Positions 1 to 6,062 of a stretch of 6,764 nucleotides of DNA are shown here, piece by piece (position 1 is the stretch's first letter; the number at the start of each line of letters is the position of its first letter). Both the position numbers and the translations under genes were made by a program. The stretch comes from Candidatus Omnitrophota bacterium (GTDB lineage: Bacteria > Omnitrophota > Koll11 > Gygaellales > JAHJCI01): assembly GCA_030622705.1 (NCBI GenBank), contig JAUXFU010000047.1, forward strand, positions 1 to 6,764. Reading direction: 5' to 3'. The notes below the pieces were generated by a model, which was not told the DNA's origin, did no database searches, and saw only the letters and a program-made list of their open reading frames with translations.

Positions 1-270
1 CAGCCAACAAATGATTATTTAAGATTTATCTTTGCTGATAACGGCATCGGACTTAAGGAAAAAGACAGGCGTAAGGTATTTACGCCGTTTTTCACCACAA
101 AGGTGTCATCGCGCCGCGGCACCGGCCTGGGCCTTTTCGTTATCCAGCGAATCATTACCCAGATGCATAAAGGAAAGATTCGATTTGAGTCAGATTACGG
201 CAAGGGCGCACGCTTTATTTTAGAATTACCGATTGCAAAATTTACCCCGTTAGAGAACTTCATTCTCTAA
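1..270 (+). CDS. Sensor histidine kinase, C-terminal part of the ATP-binding (HATPase_c) domain; 5' end outside window
   Basis: Frame 1 is open from the first base to a TAA at 268-270 (89 residues). It carries the late Bergerat-fold boxes of a histidine kinase: DNGIGL (residues 13-18, G1 box), TPFFTTK (28-34, F box) and GTGLGL (40-45, G2 box). A typical ending follows, with HKGKIRFES, GKGARF and LELP at 74-77. The protein would autophosphorylate on a histidine upstream of the window and pass the phosphate to a receiver, most simply the one encoded 57 bp downstream. The sensor and dimerisation parts are not visible, so the stimulus is unknown. The kinase-like sequence ends naturally at LELPIAK; the last nine residues (81-89, FTPLENFIL) and the stop are encoded by the hairpin at 240-280. 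A two-component kinase is much more likely than another GHKL ATPase. Confidence 0.93.
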   Translation, partial: QPTNDYLRFIFADNGIGLKEKDRRKVFTPFFTTKVSSRRGTGLGLFVIQRIITQMHKGKIRFESDYGKGARFILELPIAKFTPLENFIL

Positions 271-280
271 CGGGGTAAAT
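240..280. repeat. Perfect 18-bp inverted repeat (hairpin) spanning the kinase stop codon
   Basis: Arms at 240-257 and 263-280 are exact reverse complements, separated by a 5-nt loop (CTTCA). The core of each arm is CCCCGTTAGAGAA and its complement. It supplies the last nine codons and the TAA of the upstream kinase. No T-tract follows, so it is not a standard intrinsic terminator, although so stable a stem could stall polymerase or protect the upstream mRNA end. I recall similar CCCCGTTAGA palindromes scattered through Omnitrophota and Parcubacteria assemblies. On that basis a dispersed palindromic repeat is my preferred reading, but only one copy is visible here. Confidence 0.8.
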
Positions 281-287
281 GAGAATA

Positions 288-302
288 CCCGCCAGCGGCG
301 GG
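288..302. repeat. Small GC-only palindrome between kinase and response regulator genes
   Basis: The arms CCCGCC (288-293) and GGCGGG (297-302) flank an AGC loop, giving a 6-bp all-GC stem eight bases after the larger hairpin. It ends 15 bases before the AGGAGG Shine-Dalgarno of the next gene, so in the transcript it could modulate separation of the two genes or translation of the receiver. No T-tract follows. It also resembles short GC palindromes that recur in gene gaps of candidate-phylum genomes (recollection, not tested). Confidence 0.5.
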
Positions 303-327
303 GTCTGGCTGAATTTAGGAGGAAATA

Positions 328-690
328 ATGTCAAAATTGTTAATTGTTGATGATGAACTTGATACACGGGAATTCGCGGCAAATTTCTTTCGCAAACGAA
401 AATATGAAGTTGTTGATGCCGGCAACGGCAAACAGGCCCTGGAGCTATTTGAAAAAGAAAAACCGAATCTTATCCTTCTGGATATAAAAATGGAGGGGAT
501 GGACGGTATTGAGGTAGTTCGGCGCATCAGAGAAAAAGATAAACTCATTCCGATAATTATGGTTTCCGGTAAGGAACCCCAAGAAGATGAAGCATTTAGA
601 AAATGCAAGGAATTGGGAGTTTTAAATTATATTCATAAGCCTCTGGAATTAGGCGAATTAGAGAAAATAGTACTATCAGCGCTGCGTTAA
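328..690 (+). CDS. Stand-alone response regulator receiver domain (CheY-like)
   Basis: This 120-residue protein is one complete receiver domain with no output domain. The acidic pocket is D8-D9, the phosphoacceptor is D52 within LLDIKMEGMDG, the switch hydroxyl is S80 (MVSGKEP), and the conserved lysine is K104 in HKP. An AGGAGG Shine-Dalgarno at 317-322, five bases before ATG, fixes the start. It would receive phosphate from the kinase encoded just upstream. With no DNA-binding or enzymatic domain it must act through a partner. The adjacent GAF/HD-GYP gene, starting nine bases after its stop, is the obvious candidate target or co-regulated output, by inference from position. A phosphorelay or chemotaxis-like role cannot be excluded. 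Confidence 0.95.
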   Translation: MSKLLIVDDELDTREFAANFFRKRKYEVVDAGNGKQALELFEKEKPNLILLDIKMEGMDGIEVVRRIREKDKLIPIIMVSGKEPQEDEAFRKCKELGVLNYIHKPLELGELEKIVLSALR

Positions 691-699
691 AATACAAAT

Positions 700-1860
700 A
701 TGTCTATTGATTATAAAAAAGAATTGGAAACAGCGGCTAAAAGTATGATTTTAGTGCGCGAGCCGGATAGCCTAATCAAAATGATAATCCGGGTACTGAT
801 ACAAAGGGTTAAGGTTATTCATGCGGGGATTCTCCTGCAGGACGAAACACGAAATACCTATGTACTTCGTGTTTCCCGGGGGCCTACAGGGATTAAAATT
901 CCCCGGGAGTTCGCCCGTATGGACTACAACAATCCCCTAATCAATTTCTTTCAACAACACAGAGCCAAAGAGATCTTCGGGGATAATGTAATTATATATC
1001 AAGAAACAAAACACTTTTTGAGAAAAAGGATACACAAGGAGATAAAACAGACTCTCAATGATGTATTATATCAGATGAAAATATTAGAAGCGGATGCCTG
1101 TATCCCCAGCTATTTCCATAAGGATCTCTTAGGAATTTTATTCCTGGGAAAAAAGAAAAATAACCGGGATTTTCATCGTAAAGAACTGAATTTCATTATT
1201 GCTCTTGCCTCAGACGTAGCAATGGCAATCCGCAACGCTAAGCTATTTAAACAGCTTCAGGAAGAATTAGACAAAAGACATCAACTTTTTATAAATACAA
1301 CCGTTGCGCTGGCTGCGGCAATTGAAGCCAAAGACCACTACACGCATGGCCATACTCAACGAGTAACCAATCTAAGCCTTGAAATCGGCAGAAAAATAAT
1401 AAAAAAAGATATACACCTTGAGCATCGATTCTTAGAGCATCTACAGATAGCCGCACTTCTTCACGATATCGGAAAAATTGGTGTTCCGGAAATAATTCTT
1501 AATAAACAAGGAAAATTAAATGACGAGGAAAGACAAAAGATGCAGCTGCATCCTGTAATCGGAGCTAATATATTAGAACCGATAAAGGAACTAAAAACAG
1601 CGATTGAGGGTGTTAAATATCACCATGAGCGATATGACGGAAAGGGATACCCTGAAGGATTAAGTAGCGATGGTATACCAATAATTGCCGCAATAATCGC
1701 TGTTGCCGATGCCTTTGATGCAATGGTTAGTAATCGGCCATATCGCAAGGCAATGTCTAAAGAAAAGGCTATTCTGGAAATCAAACATGCATCCGGACAA
1801 CAGTTTCACCCTCTAGTTACATCCACACTTTTTCAGCTTTACGAACAAGGTAAAATCTAA
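700..1860 (+). CDS. GAF domain + HD-GYP domain protein, probable cyclic-di-GMP phosphodiesterase
   Basis: The protein has 386 residues. Residues from about 15 to 185 look like a GAF sensory domain (paired strands HAGILLQDE and LLGILFLG, final helix ALASDVAMAIRNAKLF). A short helical linker at about 180-195 leads into a full HD-GYP domain from about 200. Visible catalytic signatures are HGHTQRV (216-222), HDIGKIGVPE (255-264) with the HD pair, LHP (283-285), HHERYDGKGYPEG (308-320) containing GYP, and VADAFDAM (335-342). These are the metal-ligand and substrate motifs of enzymes hydrolysing c-di-GMP to pGpG or GMP, so activity is likely. The GAF ligand is unknown. No clear Shine-Dalgarno precedes the ATG at 700, so expression may be coupled to the receiver gene nine bases upstream; a later ATG at codon 16 is possible. 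No membrane segment is seen, so it should be cytoplasmic. Confidence 0.93.
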   Translation: MSIDYKKELETAAKSMILVREPDSLIKMIIRVLIQRVKVIHAGILLQDETRNTYVLRVSRGPTGIKIPREFARMDYNNPLINFFQQHRAKEIFGDNVIIYQETKHFLRKRIHKEIKQTLNDVLYQMKILEADACIPSYFHKDLLGILFLGKKKNNRDFHRKELNFIIALASDVAMAIRNAKLFKQLQEELDKRHQLFINTTVALAAAIEAKDHYTHGHTQRVTNLSLEIGRKIIKKDIHLEHRFLEHLQIAALLHDIGKIGVPEIILNKQGKLNDEERQKMQLHPVIGANILEPIKELKTAIEGVKYHHERYDGKGYPEGLSSDGIPIIAAIIAVADAFDAMVSNRPYRKAMSKEKAILEIKHASGQQFHPLVTSTLFQLYEQGKI

Positions 1861-1888
1861 ATGAAAATATATCCAAAAAGGAGCGAAG

Positions 1889-3004
1889 GTGGAGGATAAA
1901 CGCATCCTCTTAATGCATATCTCCAACATCTCCGGACATCGCAGTGCAAGCCTGGCTATAGAAGAAGCGATTAAAATTCAGTCCCCCCGGACCAAAATAT
2001 TAAGCCTGAATGCATTTAATTATCTTCACCCGTTGGGCGAAAGAATTGTTAATTTCTTTTATATGCACACAATCCAAAAGCTGCCGTTTGTCTGGGGGCA
2101 TCTCTATGATAATCCCCGATGGGTCAAAAGAACCCGCGGAATCAAAGAAGCAATCCATCAATTTAACTTATCAAAATTAGAGAAATTGTTTAATGACTTC
2201 CGCCCTGATGTAATTGTTTCCACCCAGGCTTTTCCCTGTGGGTTAGTAGCTGATTTTAAGCGAATTAAGAACATTAAGCTGCCTTTAGTAGCGGTGTTGA
2301 CCGATTTTGTCCTGCATTCCTACTGGATTTACGATAATGTAGATTATTATATTGCTCCCTGCGAACATGTAAAACGTGAACTTGTAAAAAAAGGAATAAA
2401 AACCGAACGAATAAAGGTCTTTGGTATCCCCCTTAACCTTAAGTTTATTCAAAACCTCAATAAATTCAAAATAAGGGAAAGGCTTGATTTAAGCAGTGGT
2501 CTGTTTACGATTCTAATTATGGGCGGCGGACAAGGGTTAGGCCCGATTAAAAAAACAGTTAAGGCGCTGGATGACTTAAAATTTGAGTTTCAGGAAATTG
2601 TTGTTTGCGGTACGAATAAACAGGTTTATCGCTGGTTAAAAAAACGATTAAACAAGTTTAAGAAAAAAATTCTCCTGCTAAATTATGCAGAGAATATAGA
2701 AGAATTAATGTCGGCGGCAGACATCATTATAACCAAACCGGGGGGAATTACCTGTACCGAAGCACTAAGCAAAGGTTTACCTATGCTCATTATTTCCCCC
2801 ATTCCCGGACAGGAAGAGAATAATGCCCTTTATTTAATTAATCAGGGTGCGGGGATAAAGGTAAACACCCCCAAGGAACTGACAGACATACTTACTAAAC
2901 TGTATAATCACCCAGAAAAATTAACAGAAATGTCTGATGCCGCCTTAAAAATAAGTAAACCCGACGCAGCAATCAACATTGCGCCGCTTATTTTAAAGCT
3001 ATAA
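1889..3004 (+). CDS. Glycolipid-type glycosyltransferase (MGDG synthase / UgtP-like, GT28 family fold)
   Basis: This 371-residue protein has the two-domain GT-B layout of MGDG synthases and processive diacylglycerol glucosyltransferases. The N-terminal half carries ISGHRSASLAIEEA (14-27), the lipid-side signature of the MGDG_synth domain. The C-terminal half carries MGGGQGLG (211-218), ITKPGGITCTEAL (281-293) and PGQEENN (306-312), typical of the nucleotide-sugar-binding Glyco_tran_28_C domain and related to MurG. It probably moves a sugar from a UDP-sugar to a lipid acceptor at the cytoplasmic membrane face; donor and acceptor are not readable from sequence. Translation starts at GTG, supported by AAAAGGAG at 1876-1883, five bases upstream. 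The gene follows the HD-GYP stop by 28 bp and precedes an acyltransferase gene by 20 bp, which suggests a joint lipid pathway. Confidence 0.88.
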   Translation: MEDKRILLMHISNISGHRSASLAIEEAIKIQSPRTKILSLNAFNYLHPLGERIVNFFYMHTIQKLPFVWGHLYDNPRWVKRTRGIKEAIHQFNLSKLEKLFNDFRPDVIVSTQAFPCGLVADFKRIKNIKLPLVAVLTDFVLHSYWIYDNVDYYIAPCEHVKRELVKKGIKTERIKVFGIPLNLKFIQNLNKFKIRERLDLSSGLFTILIMGGGQGLGPIKKTVKALDDLKFEFQEIVVCGTNKQVYRWLKKRLNKFKKKILLLNYAENIEELMSAADIIITKPGGITCTEALSKGLPMLIISPIPGQEENNALYLINQGAGIKVNTPKELTDILTKLYNHPEKLTEMSDAALKISKPDAAINIAPLILKL

Positions 3005-3024
3005 TTAAGCGATTTATTAATTAA

Positions 3025-3888
3025 ATGATATACTATCTAATTTATAAAATAGGGGCGTTTATTATGATTCATTTGCCCTTAAAGTTAGCCTATAATCTGG
3101 CGATATTTTTGTCGGATGTGCATTATCTTTTTGCCGCAAAAGACCGTGCTAATGTTACGGCGAATCTAAGGGCGATCTTTCCCCACAAAGGCCACGCGGA
3201 AATTAAAACCATAAGGCTGACGATGTTTCGAAATTTCGCCAAGTATCTGGCTGATTTCTTTCGTTTCTCCTTATTAAATAAAGAATGTATAAAAGAAAGA
3301 ATCGATATAGTAAATCGGGATTATGTTGATAAAACATTAGCCCGGGGCAATGGCGCCATTATCCTTACAGCGCACATAGGGAATTGGGAGTTGGGAGGAG
3401 TAGCGATGGGGCTTGCCGGTTATCCAATAGGAGCGGTCGCCCTTCCTCATCGCCACAAGAAGGTTGATATTTTTTTTAATTCCCGCAGGCAAAAGAACAG
3501 GTTACTCGTAATACCCTTAGGCCGGGCGGCACGCTGCTGCCTTAATCTATTGCGCGAAAACAAGATCCTGGCTTTAGTAGGAGACAGAACCTTTAATCCC
3601 TCCTCCGGGATACTTACTAATTTCTTTTCTTTGCCTGCTTATCTGCCTGAGGGACCGGCTGCTTTTAGCCTTAAGACCGGCGCGTCAATAATTCCCGGAT
3701 TTGTTGTGCGTAGACCCGACAATAGATTACAACTTATATTCGAGAAGCCCATAGAATTTCATCCTTGCGGCAAAAAAAATGATGACTTAAGGCAGCTTAC
3801 ATCTAAATGCGGGAGTATCATTGAAAATTATATCCGGCGCTATCCGGAGCAATGGTTTATGTTTCGCAAATTTTGGGTAGAAAGATAA
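3025..3888 (+). CDS. LpxL/HtrB-family lauroyl-type acyltransferase (lipid A / glycolipid acylation)
   Basis: The 287 residues match the LpxL/HtrB (LABLAT) family in length and layout. A hydrophobic N-terminus (YYLIYKIGAFIMIHLPLKLAYNLAIFL, written here as the segment from residue 3 to 29) acts as membrane anchor. The catalytic HX4E motif is HIGNWE (H117, E122). Further family signs are GDRTF at 186-190, LPEGPAAFSLKTGASIIP (207-224) and the ending PEQWFMFRKFW (274-284). Family members add a secondary acyl chain to lipid A precursors at the inner membrane, and relatives acylate other glycolipids. With a glycolipid-type glycosyltransferase 20 bp upstream, either substrate is possible. The first ATG lacks a Shine-Dalgarno. 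A second ATG at codon 14 has AGGGG nearby, but starting there would lose much of the anchor, so I keep the first. Confidence 0.92.
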   Translation: MIYYLIYKIGAFIMIHLPLKLAYNLAIFLSDVHYLFAAKDRANVTANLRAIFPHKGHAEIKTIRLTMFRNFAKYLADFFRFSLLNKECIKERIDIVNRDYVDKTLARGNGAIILTAHIGNWELGGVAMGLAGYPIGAVALPHRHKKVDIFFNSRRQKNRLLVIPLGRAARCCLNLLRENKILALVGDRTFNPSSGILTNFFSLPAYLPEGPAAFSLKTGASIIPGFVVRRPDNRLQLIFEKPIEFHPCGKKNDDLRQLTSKCGSIIENYIRRYPEQWFMFRKFWVER

Positions 3889-3893
3889 AAAAT

Positions 3894-3954
3894 GATTACA
3901 CAGATTTAATTACCGATTACCCAGATTTTTAAAACCACAACAATCCATGTAATC
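3894..3954. repeat. GATTACA-like short repeats: two direct copies and one inverted degenerate copy
   Basis: Two 14-mers, gattacacagattt (3894-3907) and gattacccagattt (3915-3928), differ at one base and are spaced 21 nt apart. The complement of 3941-3954 reads gattacatggattg, a third, inverted copy matching the first at 11 of 14 positions. Copies two and three could form a mismatched stem. They occupy the gap after the acyltransferase gene. I recall GATTACACAGATT-type gap repeats in many environmental genomes; no function is known to me. The rest of the gap to 4070 holds the hairpin below and otherwise only AT-rich sequence. Confidence 0.65.
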
Positions 3955-3960
3955 CTAAAG

Positions 3961-4000
3961 GATAGGCCTTCCTGATACCTATTAGAACAAAGGCCTAATC
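3961..4000 (+). terminator. Hairpin with AGGCCT arms, possible weak terminator
   Basis: TAGGCCTT (3963-3970) and AAGGCCTA (3990-3997) are exact complements. GA/TC pairs extend the stem if A3998 bulges out. The loop is long (19 nt). A T-rich stretch (tatattttta, 4001-4010) follows closely, as in an intrinsic terminator, but the T-tract is interrupted and the stem only moderately GC-rich. It may end the transcript from the acyltransferase gene, or be another palindromic repeat. Confidence 0.35.
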
Positions 4001-4070
4001 TATATTTTTATCTATTCTTCAATAAGTGCTTTAACATTTCACGGATTGCCGCAAGAGTTACCTAAAAAAA

Positions 4071-4742
4071 ATGAGACTCTGTATAATCATTCCAACCTAT
4101 AATGAATCTGCGCAAATTGGCAACATTATCCGGCAAATTCGCCTTCAGCAAAAGGAAGTTGTGATAATTGACGATGGCTCCGGCGACACAACTGCGCAGA
4201 TTAGTCAGAACTGCGGAGCAATTGTATTAAAGAATTCAAAAAATCAGGGCAAGGGCTTCTCCTTAATTCGAGGATTAAGATATGTCCTGAATAACAACTA
4301 CGATGCGGTAATTACTATGGACGGAGACGGGCAGCATTGCCCGCAGGATATCCGAAATTTTATCCAAGAAGCGCAATCATCCGAAGCTGGCATAATTATC
4401 GGCAATAGAATGCACAGCCCGCGAAGAATGCCGGTTATCAGAATCCTGACTAATAAATTTATGTCGTGGCTCATTTCCGGATTGATAAAACAAAGAATTC
4501 CTGACACCCAGTGCGGATTTCGCTTAATAAAAAATGATTTACTTAAAAAACTGCGGTTTACTACCCGGCGTTTTGAAACTGAATCAGAAATATTAATCCA
4601 GGCCTCCCGGTTAGGCTATAAAATCGAATCTACACCAATTAAAAGTGTTTATCAAAAGGAAAAAAGTCAAATCAATCCTGTTATCGATACGCTAAGATTT
4701 ATCAATTTTATACGGCGTCAGCTATGGATTATGAAATCCTGA
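4071..4742 (+). CDS. Family 2 glycosyltransferase (dolichol/polyprenyl-phosphate sugar synthase-like)
   Basis: The 223-residue protein is a single GT-A domain. Motifs in order are IIPTYNE (6-12), IIDDGSGDTT (32-41), the metal-binding DGDGQH (84-89), GNRM (111-114), DTQCGFR (145-151) and FETESEIL (168-175). These are typical of GT2 enzymes resembling dolichol-phosphate mannose synthase, which transfer a sugar from a nucleotide donor to a polyprenyl phosphate or another envelope acceptor. No C-terminal membrane segments are present, so it is the short soluble or peripheral type. The sugar and acceptor are unknown. No Shine-Dalgarno is evident before the ATG; a run of eight A residues precedes it. 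The gene end overlaps pcm by 19 nt. Cell-envelope polysaccharide or glycolipid synthesis fits the two upstream envelope genes. Confidence 0.9.
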   Translation: MRLCIIIPTYNESAQIGNIIRQIRLQQKEVVIIDDGSGDTTAQISQNCGAIVLKNSKNQGKGFSLIRGLRYVLNNNYDAVITMDGDGQHCPQDIRNFIQEAQSSEAGIIIGNRMHSPRRMPVIRILTNKFMSWLISGLIKQRIPDTQCGFRLIKNDLLKKLRFTTRRFETESEILIQASRLGYKIESTPIKSVYQKEKSQINPVIDTLRFINFIRRQLWIMKS

Positions 4743-5362
4743 GAAAACAAATGGTAGAAAAACAACTTATTCCCCGCGGAATAAAAGAATCCCGGATTAT
4801 TGAAGCCTTTCTAAAGGTGCAGCGGCATAAATTTATACCCCGAGAATTACGAAGCAGCGCCTATGCGGATTTTCCTGTCCCCATCGGAGAAAATCAAACT
4901 ATATCCCAGCCCTATATCGTCGCCCTAATGACTAAATGTCTAAATTTATCTGGAGATGAGAAAATTTTAGAAATAGGCACCGGCTCAGGATACCAGACGG
5001 CAATTCTCGCTGAGTTATGCAGCCGGGTTTACAGCATAGAGCGGTTTGAATCCCTCGCGAAAAGAGCAGAATACCTGCTTAATGATTTAGGCTATTCGAA
5101 TATCGAAATCAGAACAGGAGACGGAACCTTAGGCTGGCCGCAACAATCACCCTTCTCGCGAATCATTATTACCGCCGCGGCGCCCAGAGTACCCTTACCC
5201 TTAGCTGAGCAATTATCCGAAAATGGAATAATGATTTTGCCACAGGGAGAAATCTTCAGCCAGGCTTTAACCTTAATTAAAAAGAAAAACGGAGTACTTA
5301 AAGCAGAATCGATTTGCGGCTGCGTATTTGTCCCGCTGATAGGTAAATACAGCTTCAAGTAG
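4724..5362 (+). CDS. pcm: Protein-L-isoaspartate O-methyltransferase
   Basis: The 212 residues cover the full usual Pcm length. The family signature GENQTISQPYIVALMT (55-70) precedes the SAM-binding motif I, ILEIGTGSGYQTA (81-93), with an acidic residue after the next strand in YSIERF (103-108). Later come IITAAAP (148-154), LPQGE (172-176) and FVPLIG (202-207). The enzyme methylates isoaspartyl residues in aged proteins with S-adenosylmethionine, starting their repair to normal aspartate, in the cytosol. The ATG at 4724 lies inside the end of the glycosyltransferase gene in another frame (19-nt overlap) and has no clear Shine-Dalgarno, so reinitiation by terminating ribosomes is plausible. 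The first residues (MDYEILRKQMVEKQLIPRGI) match the usual Pcm start, supporting this choice. Function is unlikely to be linked to the glycosyltransferase. Confidence 0.95.
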   Translation: MDYEILRKQMVEKQLIPRGIKESRIIEAFLKVQRHKFIPRELRSSAYADFPVPIGENQTISQPYIVALMTKCLNLSGDEKILEIGTGSGYQTAILAELCSRVYSIERFESLAKRAEYLLNDLGYSNIEIRTGDGTLGWPQQSPFSRIIITAAAPRVPLPLAEQLSENGIMILPQGEIFSQALTLIKKKNGVLKAESICGCVFVPLIGKYSFK

Positions 5363-5373
5363 AGACTCACTAA

Positions 5374-5519
5374 TAAGGGTATTGGGTAATTGGGGTATAA
5401 GGATTCGGGTTTTAGGGAATTAGGGTATTAGGAAGAAAAAGATATTGTTTATAATCAGTTTTACCTAATCCCCCAATCTCCTAATCTCCAAATCCCAATA
5501 TCCCAATCACCTGATCCCC
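5374..5519. repeat. G-rich array and inverted C-rich array with about 8-nt period
   Basis: From 5377 to 5432 G-runs recur every 6-9 nt, mostly 8, in units like gggtatta and gggaatta. From 5464 to 5519 C-runs recur at about the same spacing (taatccc-like units). The inner ends are close complements: 5414-5432 matches the complement of 5464-5482 at 15 of 19 positions. The whole is thus an imperfect inverted repeat with a 31-nt AT-rich centre (5433-5463). Six runs of three or more G within 50 nt could allow a G-quadruplex on the + strand. No coding potential is seen. It fills most of the gap between pcm and the membrane protein gene. Confidence 0.7.
5428..5455 (+). promoter_or_regulatory. Candidate promoter in the centre of the G/C-rich inverted repeat
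   Basis: A perfect TATAAT lies at 5450-5455. Sixteen bases upstream TTAGGA (5428-5433) is a poor -35 element with three matches to TTGACA, and there is no TG extension. It would serve the membrane protein-cobO pair starting at 5583. AT-rich gaps often contain such hexamers by chance, so support is modest. Confidence 0.3.
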
Positions 5520-5520
5520 T

Positions 5521-5552
5521 TTCTTTGTGTCTCTGTGTTCTCTGTGGTGAAG
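5521..5552. repeat. CTCTGTG-type low-complexity repeat
   Basis: The stretch reads as degenerate tandem units ctttgtgt, ctctgtgt, tctctgtg followed by gtgaa. It sits directly after the C-rich array and 30 bases before the next gene. I recall near-identical 'ctctgtgttctctgtggtgaa' strings in gene gaps of diverse environmental bacteria. No function can be assigned. Confidence 0.55.
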
Positions 5553-5582
5553 CTTTTGCTTTTGTTTTAGGAGCAGATAAAA

Positions 5583-6062
5583 ATGGAATGGGTTTTCAGG
5601 CTTCCAAAAGAATTATCGATAATCATCGTAGGGATGCTGCCTGTGTTTGAATTAAGGGGAGCGATACCTTTAGGCTTCTATCTGGGGATGCCGGTGGTAA
5701 AGACATTTGCTTTAGCTATTCTCGGCAATCTCATTCCGGTTATCCCGCTTTATTTTTTATTACAGCCGGTTTCTTCCATGCTCTCTCGTATCCCGCTATT
5801 TAAAGTATTCTTTGATCGGCTATTTACCCATACTAAAAAAAGAGCGCAGCTTATCCAACGATACGAGACATTAGGTTTAATTTTGTTTGTGGCTATACCC
5901 TTACCCATAACCGGAGCATGGACCGGAACTATTGCCGCTGCCTTATTTAAGATTAAATTTAAATACACCGTCATTGCGGTTATTTCAGGCGTAATTATTG
6001 CCGGAATTATTGTAACAATCTTATGCCTTTTGGGTAAACTCGGCTGGAACATAGCATCATGA
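5583..6062 (+). CDS. Small multidrug export-family integral membrane protein (COG2426 / PF06695 type)
   Basis: This 159-residue, very hydrophobic protein has about four to five membrane segments: about 11-31, 38-61, 97-120 and 126-150, the first containing a polar re-entrant-like motif. The signature ELRGAIPLGFYLG (23-35) and the later PLPITGAWTGT (106-116) are characteristic of the COG2426 'small multi-drug export protein' family, distantly similar to DedA/SNARE-associated proteins. The export name comes from family annotation; substrate and mechanism are unclear. The start has AGGAG at 5569-5573, nine bases upstream. Its TGA overlaps the ATG of cobO (ATGA), which implies coupled translation and suggests, without proving, a shared process such as corrinoid uptake or membrane handling. 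Confidence 0.85.
   Translation: MEWVFRLPKELSIIIVGMLPVFELRGAIPLGFYLGMPVVKTFALAILGNLIPVIPLYFLLQPVSSMLSRIPLFKVFFDRLFTHTKKRAQLIQRYETLGLILFVAIPLPITGAWTGTIAAALFKIKFKYTVIAVISGVIIAGIIVTILCLLGKLGWNIAS

Noticed and set aside
32..223. A 63-codon open frame on the + strand at the window start
   Set aside because: It is out of frame with the clear histidine kinase sequence, which shows all expected ATP-binding motifs; the protein is arginine-rich and without family features.
315..608. Open frame of 97 codons on the - strand opposite the receiver gene
   Set aside because: A shadow of the receiver gene: serine-rich translation, no recognisable domain, no ribosome-binding site.
874..908. Perfect 8-bp inverted repeat TCCCGGGG / CCCCGGGA within the GAF-coding part
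   Set aside because: It lies in the middle of a well-supported gene with a 19-nt loop, and the codons fit the GAF domain; probably chance from two CCCGGG sites.
1861..1899. Mini-ORF of 12 codons (MKIYPKRSEGGG) directly after the HD-GYP stop
   Set aside because: Its ATG abuts the previous stop and has no ribosome-binding site of its own; it overlaps the Shine-Dalgarno and GTG start of the glycosyltransferase. A leader-peptide role cannot be shown.
4298..4507. Open frame on the - strand opposite the family 2 glycosyltransferase
   Set aside because: Antisense to conserved glycosyltransferase motifs; no recognisable protein features.
5092..5370. Open frame of 92 codons on the - strand opposite pcm
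   Set aside because: Antisense shadow of conserved Pcm motifs; no supporting start signal or family similarity.
5374..5552. Reading the periodic repeats as a CRISPR array
   Set aside because: Units are about 8 nt, degenerate, without unique spacers, and no cas gene is nearby.
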